This document shows positions 26,969 through 35,986 of a DNA stretch of 64,000 bases, in pieces. Location of the stretch: positions 124,001 through 188,000 of the forward strand of contig NZ_BACI01000056.1 of NCBI RefSeq assembly GCF_000225505.1. The letters run 5' to 3'. The position numbers and the translations under genes were made by a program. Below the pieces are notes generated by a model. The model was not told where the DNA came from. It ran no database searches and saw only the letters and a program-made list of their open reading frames with translations. Numbering within the stretch: position 1 is the first letter of the stretch; the number at the start of each line of letters is the position of its first letter. The DNA is from Gordonia alkanivorans NBRC 16433 (GTDB taxonomy: Bacteria > Actinomycetota > Actinomycetes > Mycobacteriales > Mycobacteriaceae).

Positions 26969-27939
26969 CACACCTCTCCCTGTCGCAGCGAGTCGATCCA
27001 GGCCAGCGACTCGGCGTGGTCGGGAGGTGCCGATCCCGTGGTCCGTACCGCGGGCCATGAACCTACGTAGACGACTCGTTCACACCGGCGATGCAGTGCC
27101 GCAAGGGCTTCCGCGACCGCTGCGTCGTCGATGTGGCCGACGGCGTCGAGGAAGAACCGGTAGCGACCGGCGATGGCCCGCCCCTCCGCCTCGTCGCGCT
27201 GCGGCCGGGATTCGATGCGAGTGAGATCGATTCCCCGCGAGGCGAATTCGTTCATCGCGTGCATCAGGCTACCGGGCTCGTTGGACAGGTCGAGGATGAC
27301 CGACGTGCGGTCCGTGCCGGTCCGTCGCGTCGGGACCGCGGGGCGTCCGAGGACGAGGAACCGCGTGGTGGCCTCCTTCGCGTCGCAGACACCGTCGGCG
27401 ATCACGGTCAGATCCGACAACCCCGCCGCGAGACCGGTCGTCACCGCGGCGTCGGCCTTGCCGGACGCGACGTCGAGCGCCGCAGCAGCATTCGATCCGG
27501 ACGTGACGAACTCCGCGTTCGGGAAGAGCTTGGCCACGGATTGACGGACCTGCGCAGCCGCCACCGGGTAGGCCGCGATGGTGCGGACGTCCTCCGGGGC
27601 GAGCGGGCCGGTCGCGGCGATCGCGAACGCGATGTCGAGGACGGTCTCGGCGAACACCTGCACGCGCCCGTCGGTACCGGACCGCGCCGGTGGTACGAGG
27701 GCGTCCATCGTCGCCGGCACCGACCCCTCGAGCGAACTCTCGATGGGCACACAGCCGTAGTCGGCCTCCCCGCTGCGGACCATCGCGATGGTGGCAGCCG
27801 GGCTCGAGGCGTCGACCTTGGTGACGTCACTCGAGAGGTCGAGACCCCCGAGTGCGGGGTCATGGGCGGCGAGGGCCGCGTCGAGTGCCATCTCGGTGAA
27901 GGTTCCGGGCGGGCCGAAGTAGGCGATCACAGGCACCAC
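26968..27939 (-). CDS. pheA: prephenate dehydratase
   Basis: A 323-residue enzyme converting prephenate to phenylpyruvate in phenylalanine synthesis. Seen: the N-terminal IAYFGPPGTFTEMAL, the substrate-binding VPIESSLEGSV with the catalytic Thr-type region in ATTRFLVLG, then a C-terminal ACT regulatory domain (about residues 205-290) with SNEPGSLMHAMNEFASRGIDLTRIESRP, which includes the Phe-binding GAL/ESRP equivalents. It should be feedback-inhibited by phenylalanine. GTG 27939 gives the conserved N-terminus. Syntenic with Rv3838c. Confidence 0.96.
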   Translation of the reverse strand: MVPVIAYFGPPGTFTEMALDAALAAHDPALGGLDLSSDVTKVDASSPAATIAMVRSGEADYGCVPIESSLEGSVPATMDALVPPARSGTDGRVQVFAETVLDIAFAIAATGPLAPEDVRTIAAYPVAAAQVRQSVAKLFPNAEFVTSGSNAAAALDVASGKADAAVTTGLAAGLSDLTVIADGVCDAKEATTRFLVLGRPAVPTRRTGTDRTSVILDLSNEPGSLMHAMNEFASRGIDLTRIESRPQRDEAEGRAIAGRYRFFLDAVGHIDDAAVAEALAALHRRCERVVYVGSWPAVRTTGSAPPDHAESLAWIDSLRQGEV

Positions 27940-28033
27940 ACGAGCCTAGTGGACGCCGGTGATCACTCCGTTCAGGCCGCAATCCCCGGGAGCCGACGGT
28001 CCGAGGACCCGTTGACGACCACGCCAACCGTAT

Positions 28034-28052
28034 TTAGGTTAGGGTTACCTTT
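28034..28052 (+). promoter_or_regulatory. IdeR/DtxR-type iron box
   Basis: TTAGGTTAGGGTTACCTTT matches the remembered IdeR consensus TTAGGTTAGGCTAACCTAA at 15 of 19 positions. It lies 49 bases before the DUF2470 gene start. The M. tuberculosis counterpart Rv3839 is, from memory, an IdeR-repressed gene, so iron-loaded repressor binding here is a strong inference. Confidence 0.85.
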
Positions 28053-28100
28053 CAACAGCCGCCGAGCACCGCAGCCGCCCGCGCCGACCGGAGAGACAAC

Positions 28101-28853
28101 ATGACGCGTACGACGACCGACCGACCCACGGATGCCGAGATGATCCAGACGGCCTGCCGTCGAGTCGGCTCCGCCATCCTCGCCATCGAGGGCGCCGACA
28201 CCACGCCGATCGGCGTCGTCCACCTCTTCGAATCCCAGGCCTTCGTCCTCGTACCCACCGACGGCGACGCCGTGGCTGCCGTCGACGGCGCCGAGGGCAC
28301 ACCCGCGATGCTCGAGGTCACCGACTGGGCGCCCATCGACCTGCGCGAACGGGTCCGGTCGGTGATCTGGCTCAACGGGACGCTCCACGAGGTGCCCCGT
28401 GACCTCGAGCGCGACCTGGCCATCGAGATCGCCGGCGAGCACCCCGACGACGGCCTGCTCGACATCGGCCACGGCGCGTCGATGCTCCGCCTCCAGGTCG
28501 ACTCCGCGGTGCTGGCATCCAGTTCCGGTGCGACGTCGGTGTCGGCCGCCGAACTGGCCGACGCCACCCCCGACCCGTTCTGGGAGTGCGAGGCCGGCTG
28601 GCTCGAGCACCTCGACGCCGACCACGCCGACCTCGTCGGCCAGTTGGCCCGCAAGCTGCCCACGGACCTGCGCCAGGGCCGTGTACGCCCCCTCGGCCTC
28701 GACCGGTTCGGCATACGCTTCCGCATCGAGGGCGCCGACGGCGACTCCGACGTCCGGCTGCCCTTCCCCCGCCCGGTCTCGGACGTCTTCGAGCTGTCCC
28801 GGGCACTGCGCAACCTCGCCGGTTGCCCGTTCATGAACTCGATGCGCGACTGA
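28101..28853 (+). CDS. DUF2470 domain protein, iron-regulated (Rv3839-like)
   Basis: A 250-residue soluble protein. The C-terminal third (about residues 165-250: GWLEHLDADHADLVGQL, RFGIRFRIEGADGDSDVRLPF) is a DUF2470 domain, the haem-utilisation-associated fold that accompanies HugZ-like split-barrels. The N-terminal region has a possible degenerate flavin-reductase-like barrel. Position and the iron box upstream match M. tuberculosis Rv3839. A role in haem or iron handling is inference; no haem-ligand residue can be assigned with certainty. The 247 bases between this start and pheA are shared divergently only in part, since pheA starts at 27939. Confidence 0.85.
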   Translation: MTRTTTDRPTDAEMIQTACRRVGSAILAIEGADTTPIGVVHLFESQAFVLVPTDGDAVAAVDGAEGTPAMLEVTDWAPIDLRERVRSVIWLNGTLHEVPRDLERDLAIEIAGEHPDDGLLDIGHGASMLRLQVDSAVLASSSGATSVSAAELADATPDPFWECEAGWLEHLDADHADLVGQLARKLPTDLRQGRVRPLGLDRFGIRFRIEGADGDSDVRLPFPRPVSDVFELSRALRNLAGCPFMNSMRD

Positions 28854-28892
28854 CCCGCATCGCCGGCTGCGAGGGGTTCTAGGCTGACCGGC

Positions 28893-29690
28893 ATGCCTCT
28901 GCGCGAGTACCTGCGGCCGTCGCCCCACGGCATCCCGGTCGTCACCGACCGTGTCGAGCGTCGCGGTCTGATCGCCGAGCTCGTCATCGTCGGAATACTG
29001 ACCTTTGCGTTCTCCGCGGCCTCGGCCGCGCTCGCACTCCTCGAAGCCCAACTCGCCGGCGGCATCGGCGGGACCACTGTCGCCCTCAACCCCAGCCGCT
29101 CCGACCTCGCCCTCATCGACGCCGCGCGCCAGATGATGAGCATCCTCAGGCTGTTCGCCATCGCCGCGCTCGGCGTGTACCTGCTGTGGCGGAGCGGGCT
29201 CGGACTGTCGCGCGTCGGCCTCGGCCGGTGGACCCCGCGACGCGACGTGCCCGCGGGACTCGTCCTCGCGGCCGTCATCGGCCTCCCCGGACTCGCACTG
29301 GTCGCGGTCGCCCGCGTCTTCGGACTCAACGCGAGCCTCGTCCCCAGCCAGGCGGACACCTGGTGGGAATGGCCGGTGCTGATCCTCATCGCGATCGGCA
29401 ACGCGGCCGCCGAGGAGATCGTGGTGGTCGCCTACTTCATCACCCGGCTCCGCCAGCTCGGGGTCTCGGACGTCAAGTCGCTCGCCGCGAGTGCCGTGCT
29501 CCGCGGTGGCTACCACCTGTATCAAGGCTTCGGCGCCGGTCTCGGCAACGTGGTGATGGGCGTCGTCTACGGCCGGTTCTACCAGGTCACCGGCCGGGCC
29601 TGGCCGCTCGTCATCGCCCACGGCGTCATCGACGTCGTCGCCTTCATCGGCTACGCGCTGCTACGCGATCACCTCTCCTGGGTCGGCTGA
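28893..29690 (+). CDS. CPBP family intramembrane glutamic endopeptidase
   Basis: A 265-residue membrane protein with about seven hydrophobic segments. The CAAX/ABI motifs are visible: AAEEIVVVAY (paired glutamates), YHLYQG and the C-terminal IAHGVIDVVAF with His and Asp. These form the active site of Rce1-like proteases. Substrate is unknown; bacterial members process peptides or act as immunity proteins. ATG 28893 lies 39 bases after the DUF2470 stop, so co-transcription under the iron box is possible. Confidence 0.9.
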   Translation: MPLREYLRPSPHGIPVVTDRVERRGLIAELVIVGILTFAFSAASAALALLEAQLAGGIGGTTVALNPSRSDLALIDAARQMMSILRLFAIAALGVYLLWRSGLGLSRVGLGRWTPRRDVPAGLVLAAVIGLPGLALVAVARVFGLNASLVPSQADTWWEWPVLILIAIGNAAAEEIVVVAYFITRLRQLGVSDVKSLAASAVLRGGYHLYQGFGAGLGNVVMGVVYGRFYQVTGRAWPLVIAHGVIDVVAFIGYALLRDHLSWVG

Positions 29691-29702
29691 CACCCGGACC
29701 GG

Positions 29703-31055
29703 TCACCCGCGGTCCTCGGCGTGCTTGCCCGATCCGGTGGCACGGGCCAGCCCGAAGAGTGCCAGCCCGACGAGCATCAGGAGGCCGGCGCGCAGCCAGG
29801 TCTCCGCGTTCTGCTGGGTCAGCAGGACGATGCACGTCACGATCGCCAGCACCGGCACGATCGTCCACGCCCGGAAGTGGTCGGTGTCGGCGCGTTCGCG
29901 CCGCAGCACCAGGACCGCGACGTTGGTGCTGAGGAAGACGAACAGCAACAGCAGCACCACGGTCTCGGCCAGCGCCGCCACCGAGCCGGTCGCCGAGAGC
30001 ACCATCGCGATGGCGGTCGTGGCGATGATCGACGCCCACGGCGTACGTCGACCGGGTAGGACCTTCGCCAGCGGGGTGGGCAGCAGACCATCGCGGGCCA
30101 TTCCGAAGGTCAACCGTGAGGCCATGATCATCGTGAGCAGCGCGCCGTTGGCGACGGCGATGAGGGCGATCAGCGAGAACAGTTGGTCCGGGGCACCGAC
30201 GTCGGCGATCGTGACCACCTCGAGCAGCGGACCCGACGAGCCGGCGAGCTCATCCGGCGACACCACGGTCGAGACCGCGAGGCCCACGAGTACGTAGACG
30301 ACACCGGCGGTGATCAGCGAGCCGAACAGCGCCTTCGGGTAGACCCGACGCACGTCGCGGACCTCCTCGGCCACGTTGGCCGACGTCTCGAATCCCACAA
30401 ACGAGTAGTAGGCGAGCAACGCGCCGCTCAGAACCGCGAGTGCGGGCGTCGTCGAACTGTCGAACTCGAACACACGATGCGGTTCGCCGTCTCCCCGACC
30501 GAGGACGATGCCCGCCAGGACGACGACCAGCACCAGACCCGACACCTCGATGACCGTCATCACGACGTTCGCCCGCACCGACTCGCTGATGCCACGTGCG
30601 TTCAGTGCCGCGATCGCGACCAGAAAGACGAGGGCGGTGACGGTGGTGGGCGCGTTCACGAACGTCTTGAAGTAGTCACCCGCGAACGCCAACGCCAGGC
30701 CGGCGGCGCTCGTGACACCAGCGGCCAGCATGCAGAACCCGACCAGGAACGAGACCAGCGACGACCGGTAGGCCTGCCGCGCGAAGACCGCGGCACCACC
30801 GGCCTGCGGATACTTGGTGACCAGCTCGGCATACGACCCCGCGGTCAACAGCGCCATGACGAGAGCCACCACGAGCGGTACCCAGATCGCACCGCCCACC
30901 TCGCCGGCGATCTCGCCCACGAGCGCATAGATCCCGGCGCCCAGCACGTCGCCGAGGATGAACAGGAACAGCATCTTGCCGGAGATCGCGCGCCGGAGCG
31001 GAGTGCGATCGTCACCGGTCTCGGTGTCTGGCCGGGCGGCCACGTCGTCGGTCAT
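29703..31055 (-). CDS. APC family amino acid permease
   Basis: A 450-residue transporter with about twelve membrane helices. Seen: LFLFILGDVLGAGIYALVGE in helix 1 (the unwound GAGIY substrate motif), AELVTKYPQAGG, and FSFVGFETSANVAEE-like helix 6 (YYSFVGFETSANVAEEVRD). These mark an amino acid/polyamine-organocation permease importing an amino acid by proton symport. ATG 31055 follows a charged cytoplasmic leader. Divergent from the LCP gene with 91 bases between starts. Substrate unknown. Confidence 0.9.
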   Translation of the reverse strand: MTDDVAARPDTETGDDRTPLRRAISGKMLFLFILGDVLGAGIYALVGEIAGEVGGAIWVPLVVALVMALLTAGSYAELVTKYPQAGGAAVFARQAYRSSLVSFLVGFCMLAAGVTSAAGLALAFAGDYFKTFVNAPTTVTALVFLVAIAALNARGISESVRANVVMTVIEVSGLVLVVVLAGIVLGRGDGEPHRVFEFDSSTTPALAVLSGALLAYYSFVGFETSANVAEEVRDVRRVYPKALFGSLITAGVVYVLVGLAVSTVVSPDELAGSSGPLLEVVTIADVGAPDQLFSLIALIAVANGALLTMIMASRLTFGMARDGLLPTPLAKVLPGRRTPWASIIATTAIAMVLSATGSVAALAETVVLLLLFVFLSTNVAVLVLRRERADTDHFRAWTIVPVLAIVTCIVLLTQQNAETWLRAGLLMLVGLALFGLARATGSGKHAEDRG

Positions 31056-31146
31056 GGCGAGCCGGATACCCCGTCGCGGGCCGATCGAGTCCTGTGATCT
31101 GCGTCGAATCCGTGCCGGGCACCCGTGGATGCGTACATTGGTTGGG

Positions 31147-32490
31147 ATGAACGAGCAGGACCCGCCGATCATTCGGCGCGGTCGTCCGGGGCCACAGGTA
31201 CCGTCCGGGCGGCCGGCAGGAGGCATACCGCCACGCCAGGGGCCTCCTCCCGGTGGACCCCACCGACCCCATCCGCAGGGTCCCGCTCCCGCCGCACACC
31301 CCCAGGCGATGCCTCGAATCCCCGCGCAGGGTCCGCCGCCGCGTCGGGCGCCCGGCCCTGCCCCGGCAGCCGGCCCGATTCCGGGGAGGGGTGCCGCCCC
31401 GGGCCAGTACGCCCCCACCCAGAAACCCGAACCGATCCCGGCCGGTGAGCGTCGAGGTGACCGCGCCCGATCGTTGGCACGTCCGCCCGCTCCGCCGGTC
31501 GGCACCCCGCCCGCTGCGAAGCCGACACGCCCCCGGCGTCGTCGGCGGCGCACCCTGCGGGTCGGCAGGATCCTGCTGATCCTGCTGCTCGTGTTCGTAC
31601 TCGGCAGCGCCGGACTGCTCTTCTACTACGACTCGCGACTCGACCGCATCGACGCGCTACCCGCCTACGCCGGACGGCCGTCGGCCACCCCCGGAACCAA
31701 CTGGCTCATCGTCGGCACCGACTCCCGCTCCGATCTGTCCGACGCACAGCGCACCAACCTGTCGACCGGTGACGCCGACGGCTCCCGCACCGACACGATC
31801 ATGCTGGTCCACAATCCGCCGGGGAGCGGGAAGGCGACGGTCGTCAGCATCCCCCGCGATCTCTTCGTCGAGATCCCCGGCCACGGAAGCCTGAAAGTCA
31901 ACGCGTCGTACAACATCGGCGGTCCGGCACTGCTGGTGCAGACCGTCGAGAACCTGACCGGCATCCACATCGACCACTACGCCGAGATCGGCTTCGGCGG
32001 TTTCGACACCCTCGTCGACGCCGTCGGCGGTGTCGACATGTGCATCGATCAACCGCTCAACGACCCCAAGGCCGGACTCAAACTGGCCAAGGGCTGCCAC
32101 CACCTGAACGGCCGCCAGGCACTCGGTCTCGTCCGTACCCGAGCCTTCCCGCGCGCCGACCTCGAACGCGTCATCAACCAGCGGAAATTCCTCGCCGCCC
32201 TGGTCTCCCGCGCGACGAGCCCGGCCGTCCTGCTCAACCCGTTCCGGTTGTTCGGCTTCATCGGCGGCGCGATCGACTCCCTCACCGTCGACGAACGCGA
32301 CCACATCTGGAACCTGGCCTCGCTGATGTTCGCCCTCCGGGACCCAGTGACAACCACCACACCCACGGGTGAGAGCGTCTACACCGATGACGGCCTGGCA
32401 CTGCCGGTCACAGAGACGACCGAGCAGTTCTTCGGTCTCTTACGTGCAGGTCAGCCCATCCCCGACGAGCTGCTCGTCGACGCCGGGTGA
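31147..32490 (+). CDS. LytR-CpsA-Psr (LCP) family ligase
   Basis: A 447-residue membrane-anchored enzyme of the family that attaches arabinogalactan or similar polymers from a polyprenyl carrier to peptidoglycan. Seen: a Pro/Arg-rich cytosolic tail of about 135 residues, an Arg cluster, a membrane helix (RILLILLLVFVLGSAGLLFY) and an extracytoplasmic LCP domain. That domain has the pyrophosphate-binding arginines and acidic residues: SRTDTIMLVHN, SIPRDLFVEIPG, GHLKVNASYNIGG-like, and LVRTRAFPRADLERVINQRKFL. Syntenic with Rv3840, which was earlier labelled a transcriptional regulator. ATG 31147 avoids the divergent permease promoter. Confidence 0.92.
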   Translation: MNEQDPPIIRRGRPGPQVPSGRPAGGIPPRQGPPPGGPHRPHPQGPAPAAHPQAMPRIPAQGPPPRRAPGPAPAAGPIPGRGAAPGQYAPTQKPEPIPAGERRGDRARSLARPPAPPVGTPPAAKPTRPRRRRRRTLRVGRILLILLLVFVLGSAGLLFYYDSRLDRIDALPAYAGRPSATPGTNWLIVGTDSRSDLSDAQRTNLSTGDADGSRTDTIMLVHNPPGSGKATVVSIPRDLFVEIPGHGSLKVNASYNIGGPALLVQTVENLTGIHIDHYAEIGFGGFDTLVDAVGGVDMCIDQPLNDPKAGLKLAKGCHHLNGRQALGLVRTRAFPRADLERVINQRKFLAALVSRATSPAVLLNPFRLFGFIGGAIDSLTVDERDHIWNLASLMFALRDPVTTTTPTGESVYTDDGLALPVTETTEQFFGLLRAGQPIPDELLVDAG

Positions 32491-32514
32491 CCGGGGTGGC
32501 CAGGTTGCCCAAAG

Positions 32515-32548
32515 ACAGGTCAGACTTGCCTTACTTAGCCTGAACTTG
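32515..32548 (+). promoter_or_regulatory. tandem degenerate iron boxes upstream of ferritin
   Basis: Two overlapping 19-base sites resemble the IdeR consensus: 32515-32533 (ACAGGTCAGACTTGCCTTA, 12 of 19) and 32530-32548 (CTTACTTAGCCTGAACTTG, 10 of 19). They lie 38-71 bases before the ferritin start. Multiple weak boxes upstream of bfrB, where IdeR activates, are known in M. tuberculosis, so activation rather than repression is the expected effect here. Confidence 0.55.
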
Positions 32549-32585
32549 CTGGTAGAAGGCGCTTTTCGGCACCTACGATGAGCGA

Positions 32586-33122
32586 ATGACCGAATTCACG
32601 AAGTTCCACCAGCTGCTGCACGACCAGATCGGCAACGAGTTCTACGCCTCGCAGCAGTACATCGCGGTCGCCACCTACTTCGACAACCACGACATGCCGC
32701 AGTTGGCCAAGCTCTTCTACCGGCAGGCCGTCGAAGAGCGCAATCACGCGATGATCATCGTGCAGTACTTCCTCGACCGCGACATGGAGGTCGAGATCCC
32801 CGGGGTCTCCGCCCCGAACAACAAGTTCGAGGACTACAAGGCGCCCATCGAGTTGGCGCTCGAGCAGGAGAAGACGGTCACCCAGCAGATCGTCGACCTG
32901 GCCAAGTCGGCCCGTGACACCGGCGACTACCTCGGTGAGCAGTTCGTGCAGTGGTTCCTCAAGGAGCAGGTCGAGGAGGTCGCCACCATGACGACGCTGC
33001 AGACCATCGCCGACCGCTGCAAGGGCAACCTGTTCGACCTCGAGAACTTCGTCGAACGCGAGTTCAACGGCCCCGAGACCGACGACCCGACCGCACCTCC
33101 CGTCGCCGGCGGCAACATCTAG
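32586..33122 (+). CDS. bfrB: ferritin (iron storage, maxi-ferritin)
   Basis: A 178-residue 24-mer-type ferritin without haem-binding bacterioferritin features. Seen: ferroxidase residues in FYASQQYIAVATYFD, QAVEERNHAMIIVQYF (Glu, His) and FVQWFLKEQVEEVATM. A hydrophilic C-terminal extension (about residues 160-178) follows, as in M. tuberculosis BfrB. It oxidises and stores iron in the cytosol. The iron boxes upstream and a perfect terminator hairpin downstream make it a single-gene unit. Syntenic with Rv3841. Confidence 0.95.
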   Translation: MTEFTKFHQLLHDQIGNEFYASQQYIAVATYFDNHDMPQLAKLFYRQAVEERNHAMIIVQYFLDRDMEVEIPGVSAPNNKFEDYKAPIELALEQEKTVTQQIVDLAKSARDTGDYLGEQFVQWFLKEQVEEVATMTTLQTIADRCKGNLFDLENFVEREFNGPETDDPTAPPVAGGNI

Positions 33123-33143
33123 CCTCCGACCAGCAGACGATCT

Positions 33144-33176
33144 CGGCGGCGCGACTTCACCGAAGTCGCGCCGCCG
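33144..33176. terminator. perfect 15-bp hairpin between convergent genes
   Basis: CGGCGGCGCGACTTC (33144-33158) and its exact complement (33162-33176) flank the three-base loop ACC. A weak AAACGGTTTT tail follows. The stem is perfectly symmetric, so it can terminate both the ferritin transcript and the convergent DUF5926 transcript. It lies 22 bases after the ferritin stop. Confidence 0.85.
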
Positions 33177-33201
33177 AAACGGTTTTCGAGGGTTTCCTCG
33201 T

Positions 33202-34125
33202 CTAACGCAGAGTGACCTGGCGGCCGCGGATGCCGTCGCGCGAACTGCGCTCGGCGATGGTCAGCTCCGAGGAGTCGGCAAGCGCCTCGCCCAGCCACTG
33301 GTCGAGCTGATTGAGACCCGCCTGCCACTCCTCGTGGTGCATCTCGCTGTCGAGGTCGAACACCGGGACCAGCAGCCCGTGGGTGCGGAACGACCCCGCG
33401 AAGCGCGAGCCCTCACCCATCGTCAGACGCCCGGCCGCATGCAGGCGGGCCATCGCGGCCATGAGGTCGTCCTCGGGCTCGGGACGAATCCACCGCAGAT
33501 GTGCCCGCTCGCCGGCATCGACCCACCACGGGGCGCCGGAACCGCTGTCGACGACGAGGCGCGCGGTCGGCAGCACGGAATCGTTGGCGCGCTCGAACAT
33601 CGGGGCGATCTCGGCAGGAACCTCGGTGCCCTCCGGGAACCACCACGAGAAGTCCTGGTGCACGGTGATGTCCAGGACCGCGTCGGCCTTCAGCACCTCG
33701 TCGAGCGAGGGGGATTCGTCGGCGGCTTCCAGATCGAACTCGCTACCGGCGTCTGCGTGGGCTGCCCAGGCGATCGCGGCCGCCAGTTCGACGGGGAGCG
33801 CCATTCGGTCGGGCTCTGTCTGCAACCCGACCAAACCCTCTGTCGCGCCACCGGATTCACGTGCGAGTGCAGGCCCGGCACCCGGCAGGATCGTCACGAT
33901 GGAGACGTCGTTGCGCGTGTCGGCAGGCTCCGTCAGCTCGAGACGTGCGGTCGCCGATGCGACGAAGGTCCGCAGTGCGACGAAGTCGCACTCGGAGGCC
34001 AGCCCCGCGAAGGGGCGCGGCGGCGGTGCCATCGACGCCGCCTGCCGAGCCTTACGAGCGGCGACCCGCTCGGCGCGATTGCTTCCCGGGCGGGGTCCAC
34101 TGCCCCGCTTGCTCTTCTTGCCCAT
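33202..34125 (-). CDS. DUF5926 family protein
   Basis: A 307-residue soluble protein of an actinobacterial family of unknown function. A basic N-terminus (GKKSKRGSGPRPGSNRAERV, residues 2-21) resembles a nucleic-acid- or ribosome-binding tail. The body contains LAAAIAWAAHADAGSEFDLE, DITVHQDFSWWFPEGTEVP and WWVDAGERAHLRWIRPEPE. No catalytic motif is recognised. ATG 34125. It is transcribed towards the ferritin gene and separated from it by the bidirectional hairpin. Confidence 0.85.
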   Translation of the reverse strand: MGKKSKRGSGPRPGSNRAERVAARKARQAASMAPPPRPFAGLASECDFVALRTFVASATARLELTEPADTRNDVSIVTILPGAGPALARESGGATEGLVGLQTEPDRMALPVELAAAIAWAAHADAGSEFDLEAADESPSLDEVLKADAVLDITVHQDFSWWFPEGTEVPAEIAPMFERANDSVLPTARLVVDSGSGAPWWVDAGERAHLRWIRPEPEDDLMAAMARLHAAGRLTMGEGSRFAGSFRTHGLLVPVFDLDSEMHHEEWQAGLNQLDQWLGEALADSSELTIAERSSRDGIRGRQVTLR

Positions 34126-34184
34126 CGGTCCACTCTCTCACGAGCCGCTCACCGCGCCGAGAAGCCCGGGCAGGAGAAGGCCGC

Positions 34185-34994
34185 TCAGTCGACGGTGACC
34201 AGCCAGTCGCGGACCCTGGCCGGGTGGTTGGTGGCCAGCCAGCGCACTCCGAGGTCGGCGCAGAGCTGGACGTCCACCAGTTCGTCGACGGTCCAGCAGT
34301 ATGTCACGCGTCCGGCCGCGGCGGCGCGGTCGACGAGATCCGGGTACTGCCGCAGGGTCATCACCGAGGGACCGATCCCCGTGGCCCCGACGGCGGTCGC
34401 CGCACTGCCACCGAGTACTCGGGCGGTGTCGCCCAGCAAAATGGTCGGGAGCATCGGGGCATGGCGACGGATGCGCCAGACGCCGGCGGAGGAGAACGAG
34501 ATGACCACGGCGCGACTGTGATCGGCCGACGGCGGGGTGGCCACGCCGAACTCGTGGAGGATCTCGAGGAGCTTCTGCTCGACGAGACTGCCGAACCGAA
34601 CGGGATGTTTGGTCTCGATGAACAACCGGACCGGGCGGCGCCAGTCCAGGGTGAGCGTGAGCAGCTCCCGAAGCGTCAGGATCGACGCGGGGTCGCCCGC
34701 GGAATGCCAACTCCCGAAATCGAGTTCGCGGAGCTGGGCCAGCGTCATCTCGCTGACGATGCCGGAACCGTCCGACGTGCGGTCGACGGTCCGGTCGTGC
34801 ACACAGACGAGCTCGTGATCGGCGGTGAGCCGAACATCGCACTCGAGTCCGTCCGCGCCCTGCGCGAGTGCGAGCTCGTATGCGGCCAGGGTGTGTTCCG
34901 GACGGTCCCCGGAGGCGCCGCGGTGCGCGACCACCGCGGGCTTACCCGAACGCGACACCTTCTCGGCCGCACCCACGTTCACACCTGAGTTCAT
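34185..34994 (-). CDS. glpQ1: glycerophosphodiester phosphodiesterase
   Basis: A 269-residue enzyme that hydrolyses deacylated phospholipids to glycerol-3-phosphate and an alcohol. Seen: the GDPD signature AHRGASGDRPEHT (residues 23-35, His24, Arg25, Glu33), LECDVRLTADHELVCVHD with the metal-binding acidic residues and second His, and the barrel end AGRVTYCWTVDE. No clear signal peptide, so probably cytosolic. ATG 34994 overlaps the stop of the gene upstream (ATGA). Syntenic with Rv3842c. Confidence 0.93.
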   Translation of the reverse strand: MNSGVNVGAAEKVSRSGKPAVVAHRGASGDRPEHTLAAYELALAQGADGLECDVRLTADHELVCVHDRTVDRTSDGSGIVSEMTLAQLRELDFGSWHSAGDPASILTLRELLTLTLDWRRPVRLFIETKHPVRFGSLVEQKLLEILHEFGVATPPSADHSRAVVISFSSAGVWRIRRHAPMLPTILLGDTARVLGGSAATAVGATGIGPSVMTLRQYPDLVDRAAAAGRVTYCWTVDELVDVQLCADLGVRWLATNHPARVRDWLVTVD

Positions 34995-35986
34995 CCGACC
35001 GCCACCCACCTTCTCTTCGGGACCGGGACCGCCGTGGCGGCGTCGAACAGCACCGGCACACGGCGCGCCGTCCAGAAGGCGAAGGCGGCCGACACGGCCG
35101 CGCTGATGATCACCATGGCGAGCGCGTTGGCCCCGGTCTGCACCGAGTCCGAACCCAACGCGACGACTCGGGCGACCAGCGCCAGTACGGCGGTGACGGT
35201 GACGACCACCCACGCGACCCACAGCCGGCGGACCCGGCGGCCGACACGTTCGGCGTCGAGGGACGGATCGTGGGCCACGCGCAGGGCCACGACCTCGCCC
35301 AGCACGAGCGGCGCACCGACCAGGTTCACCAGTGGGACCCCCACCAGGACCCCGACCCACAGCGGACGCCTCGGGTCGAGGAGTCGGGCTTCCTCATAGG
35401 CACCGGCCCGCAGGTCCATCACCCAGCGGATGAACGCGAGGGTCGCCCACACATAGGCCAGGAGAGCAGCGACCCCCACGAACACGATCATCCAGTCGGA
35501 GACCACGATCAACGGGTTCGGGAGCGGCTGCGTGCGGTTGACGGCCAACAGGATATAGCGCAACAGGTGGATGACCGCCGACGCCGCGAGTGCCGTCCCG
35601 GCCACGACGAGCGCGAACAGCAGGCGTGCCCGCGAGGCGTCGATCCGATCGTGCGTCGCGTCAGCGGTCACCGGCTCGTCGCGCAGACCCCAGGTCGGGA
35701 TGTAGACGTAGCGGGGGATGAGACGCGGACCGCGCGGGCCCGACGGTCCGCGGCGGCTGGGGATGGCCTCGGGAGGACGCCGCGCGACCCACCGCACGTT
35801 ACGGCCCCGGTACAGCCGGCCGGTCGGCGCCGTACGGGGCGGCGCGTGGGTCGCCGGGCGCGCGGGTGCCGCCATCGCACGAGAGACGTCGTCGACGACG
35901 CTCAGCGGGCCACCACAGCGAGGACAGTGCTCGCGCCCGGGACGGTGCGGCGCCTGGATGCGGCACCGCGGACAGAGGTCGATCAT
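34991..35986 (-). CDS. DUF4328 membrane protein with N-terminal zinc ribbon (Rv3843c-like)
   Basis: A 331-residue protein: an N-terminal zinc ribbon CPRCRIQ...CPRCGG (residues 5-28), a basic Pro/Arg-rich linker (about 35-105), then about six hydrophobic segments forming the DUF4328 region (LLFALVVAGTALAASAVIHL onwards). Function unknown. ATG 35986 shares one base with the rhodanese stop, and its own stop overlaps glpQ1, so rhodanese, DUF4328 and glpQ1 form one leftward operon. Confidence 0.88.
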   Translation of the reverse strand: MIDLCPRCRIQAPHRPGREHCPRCGGPLSVVDDVSRAMAAPARPATHAPPRTAPTGRLYRGRNVRWVARRPPEAIPSRRGPSGPRGPRLIPRYVYIPTWGLRDEPVTADATHDRIDASRARLLFALVVAGTALAASAVIHLLRYILLAVNRTQPLPNPLIVVSDWMIVFVGVAALLAYVWATLAFIRWVMDLRAGAYEEARLLDPRRPLWVGVLVGVPLVNLVGAPLVLGEVVALRVAHDPSLDAERVGRRVRRLWVAWVVVTVTAVLALVARVVALGSDSVQTGANALAMVIISAAVSAAFAFWTARRVPVLFDAATAVPVPKRRWVAVG

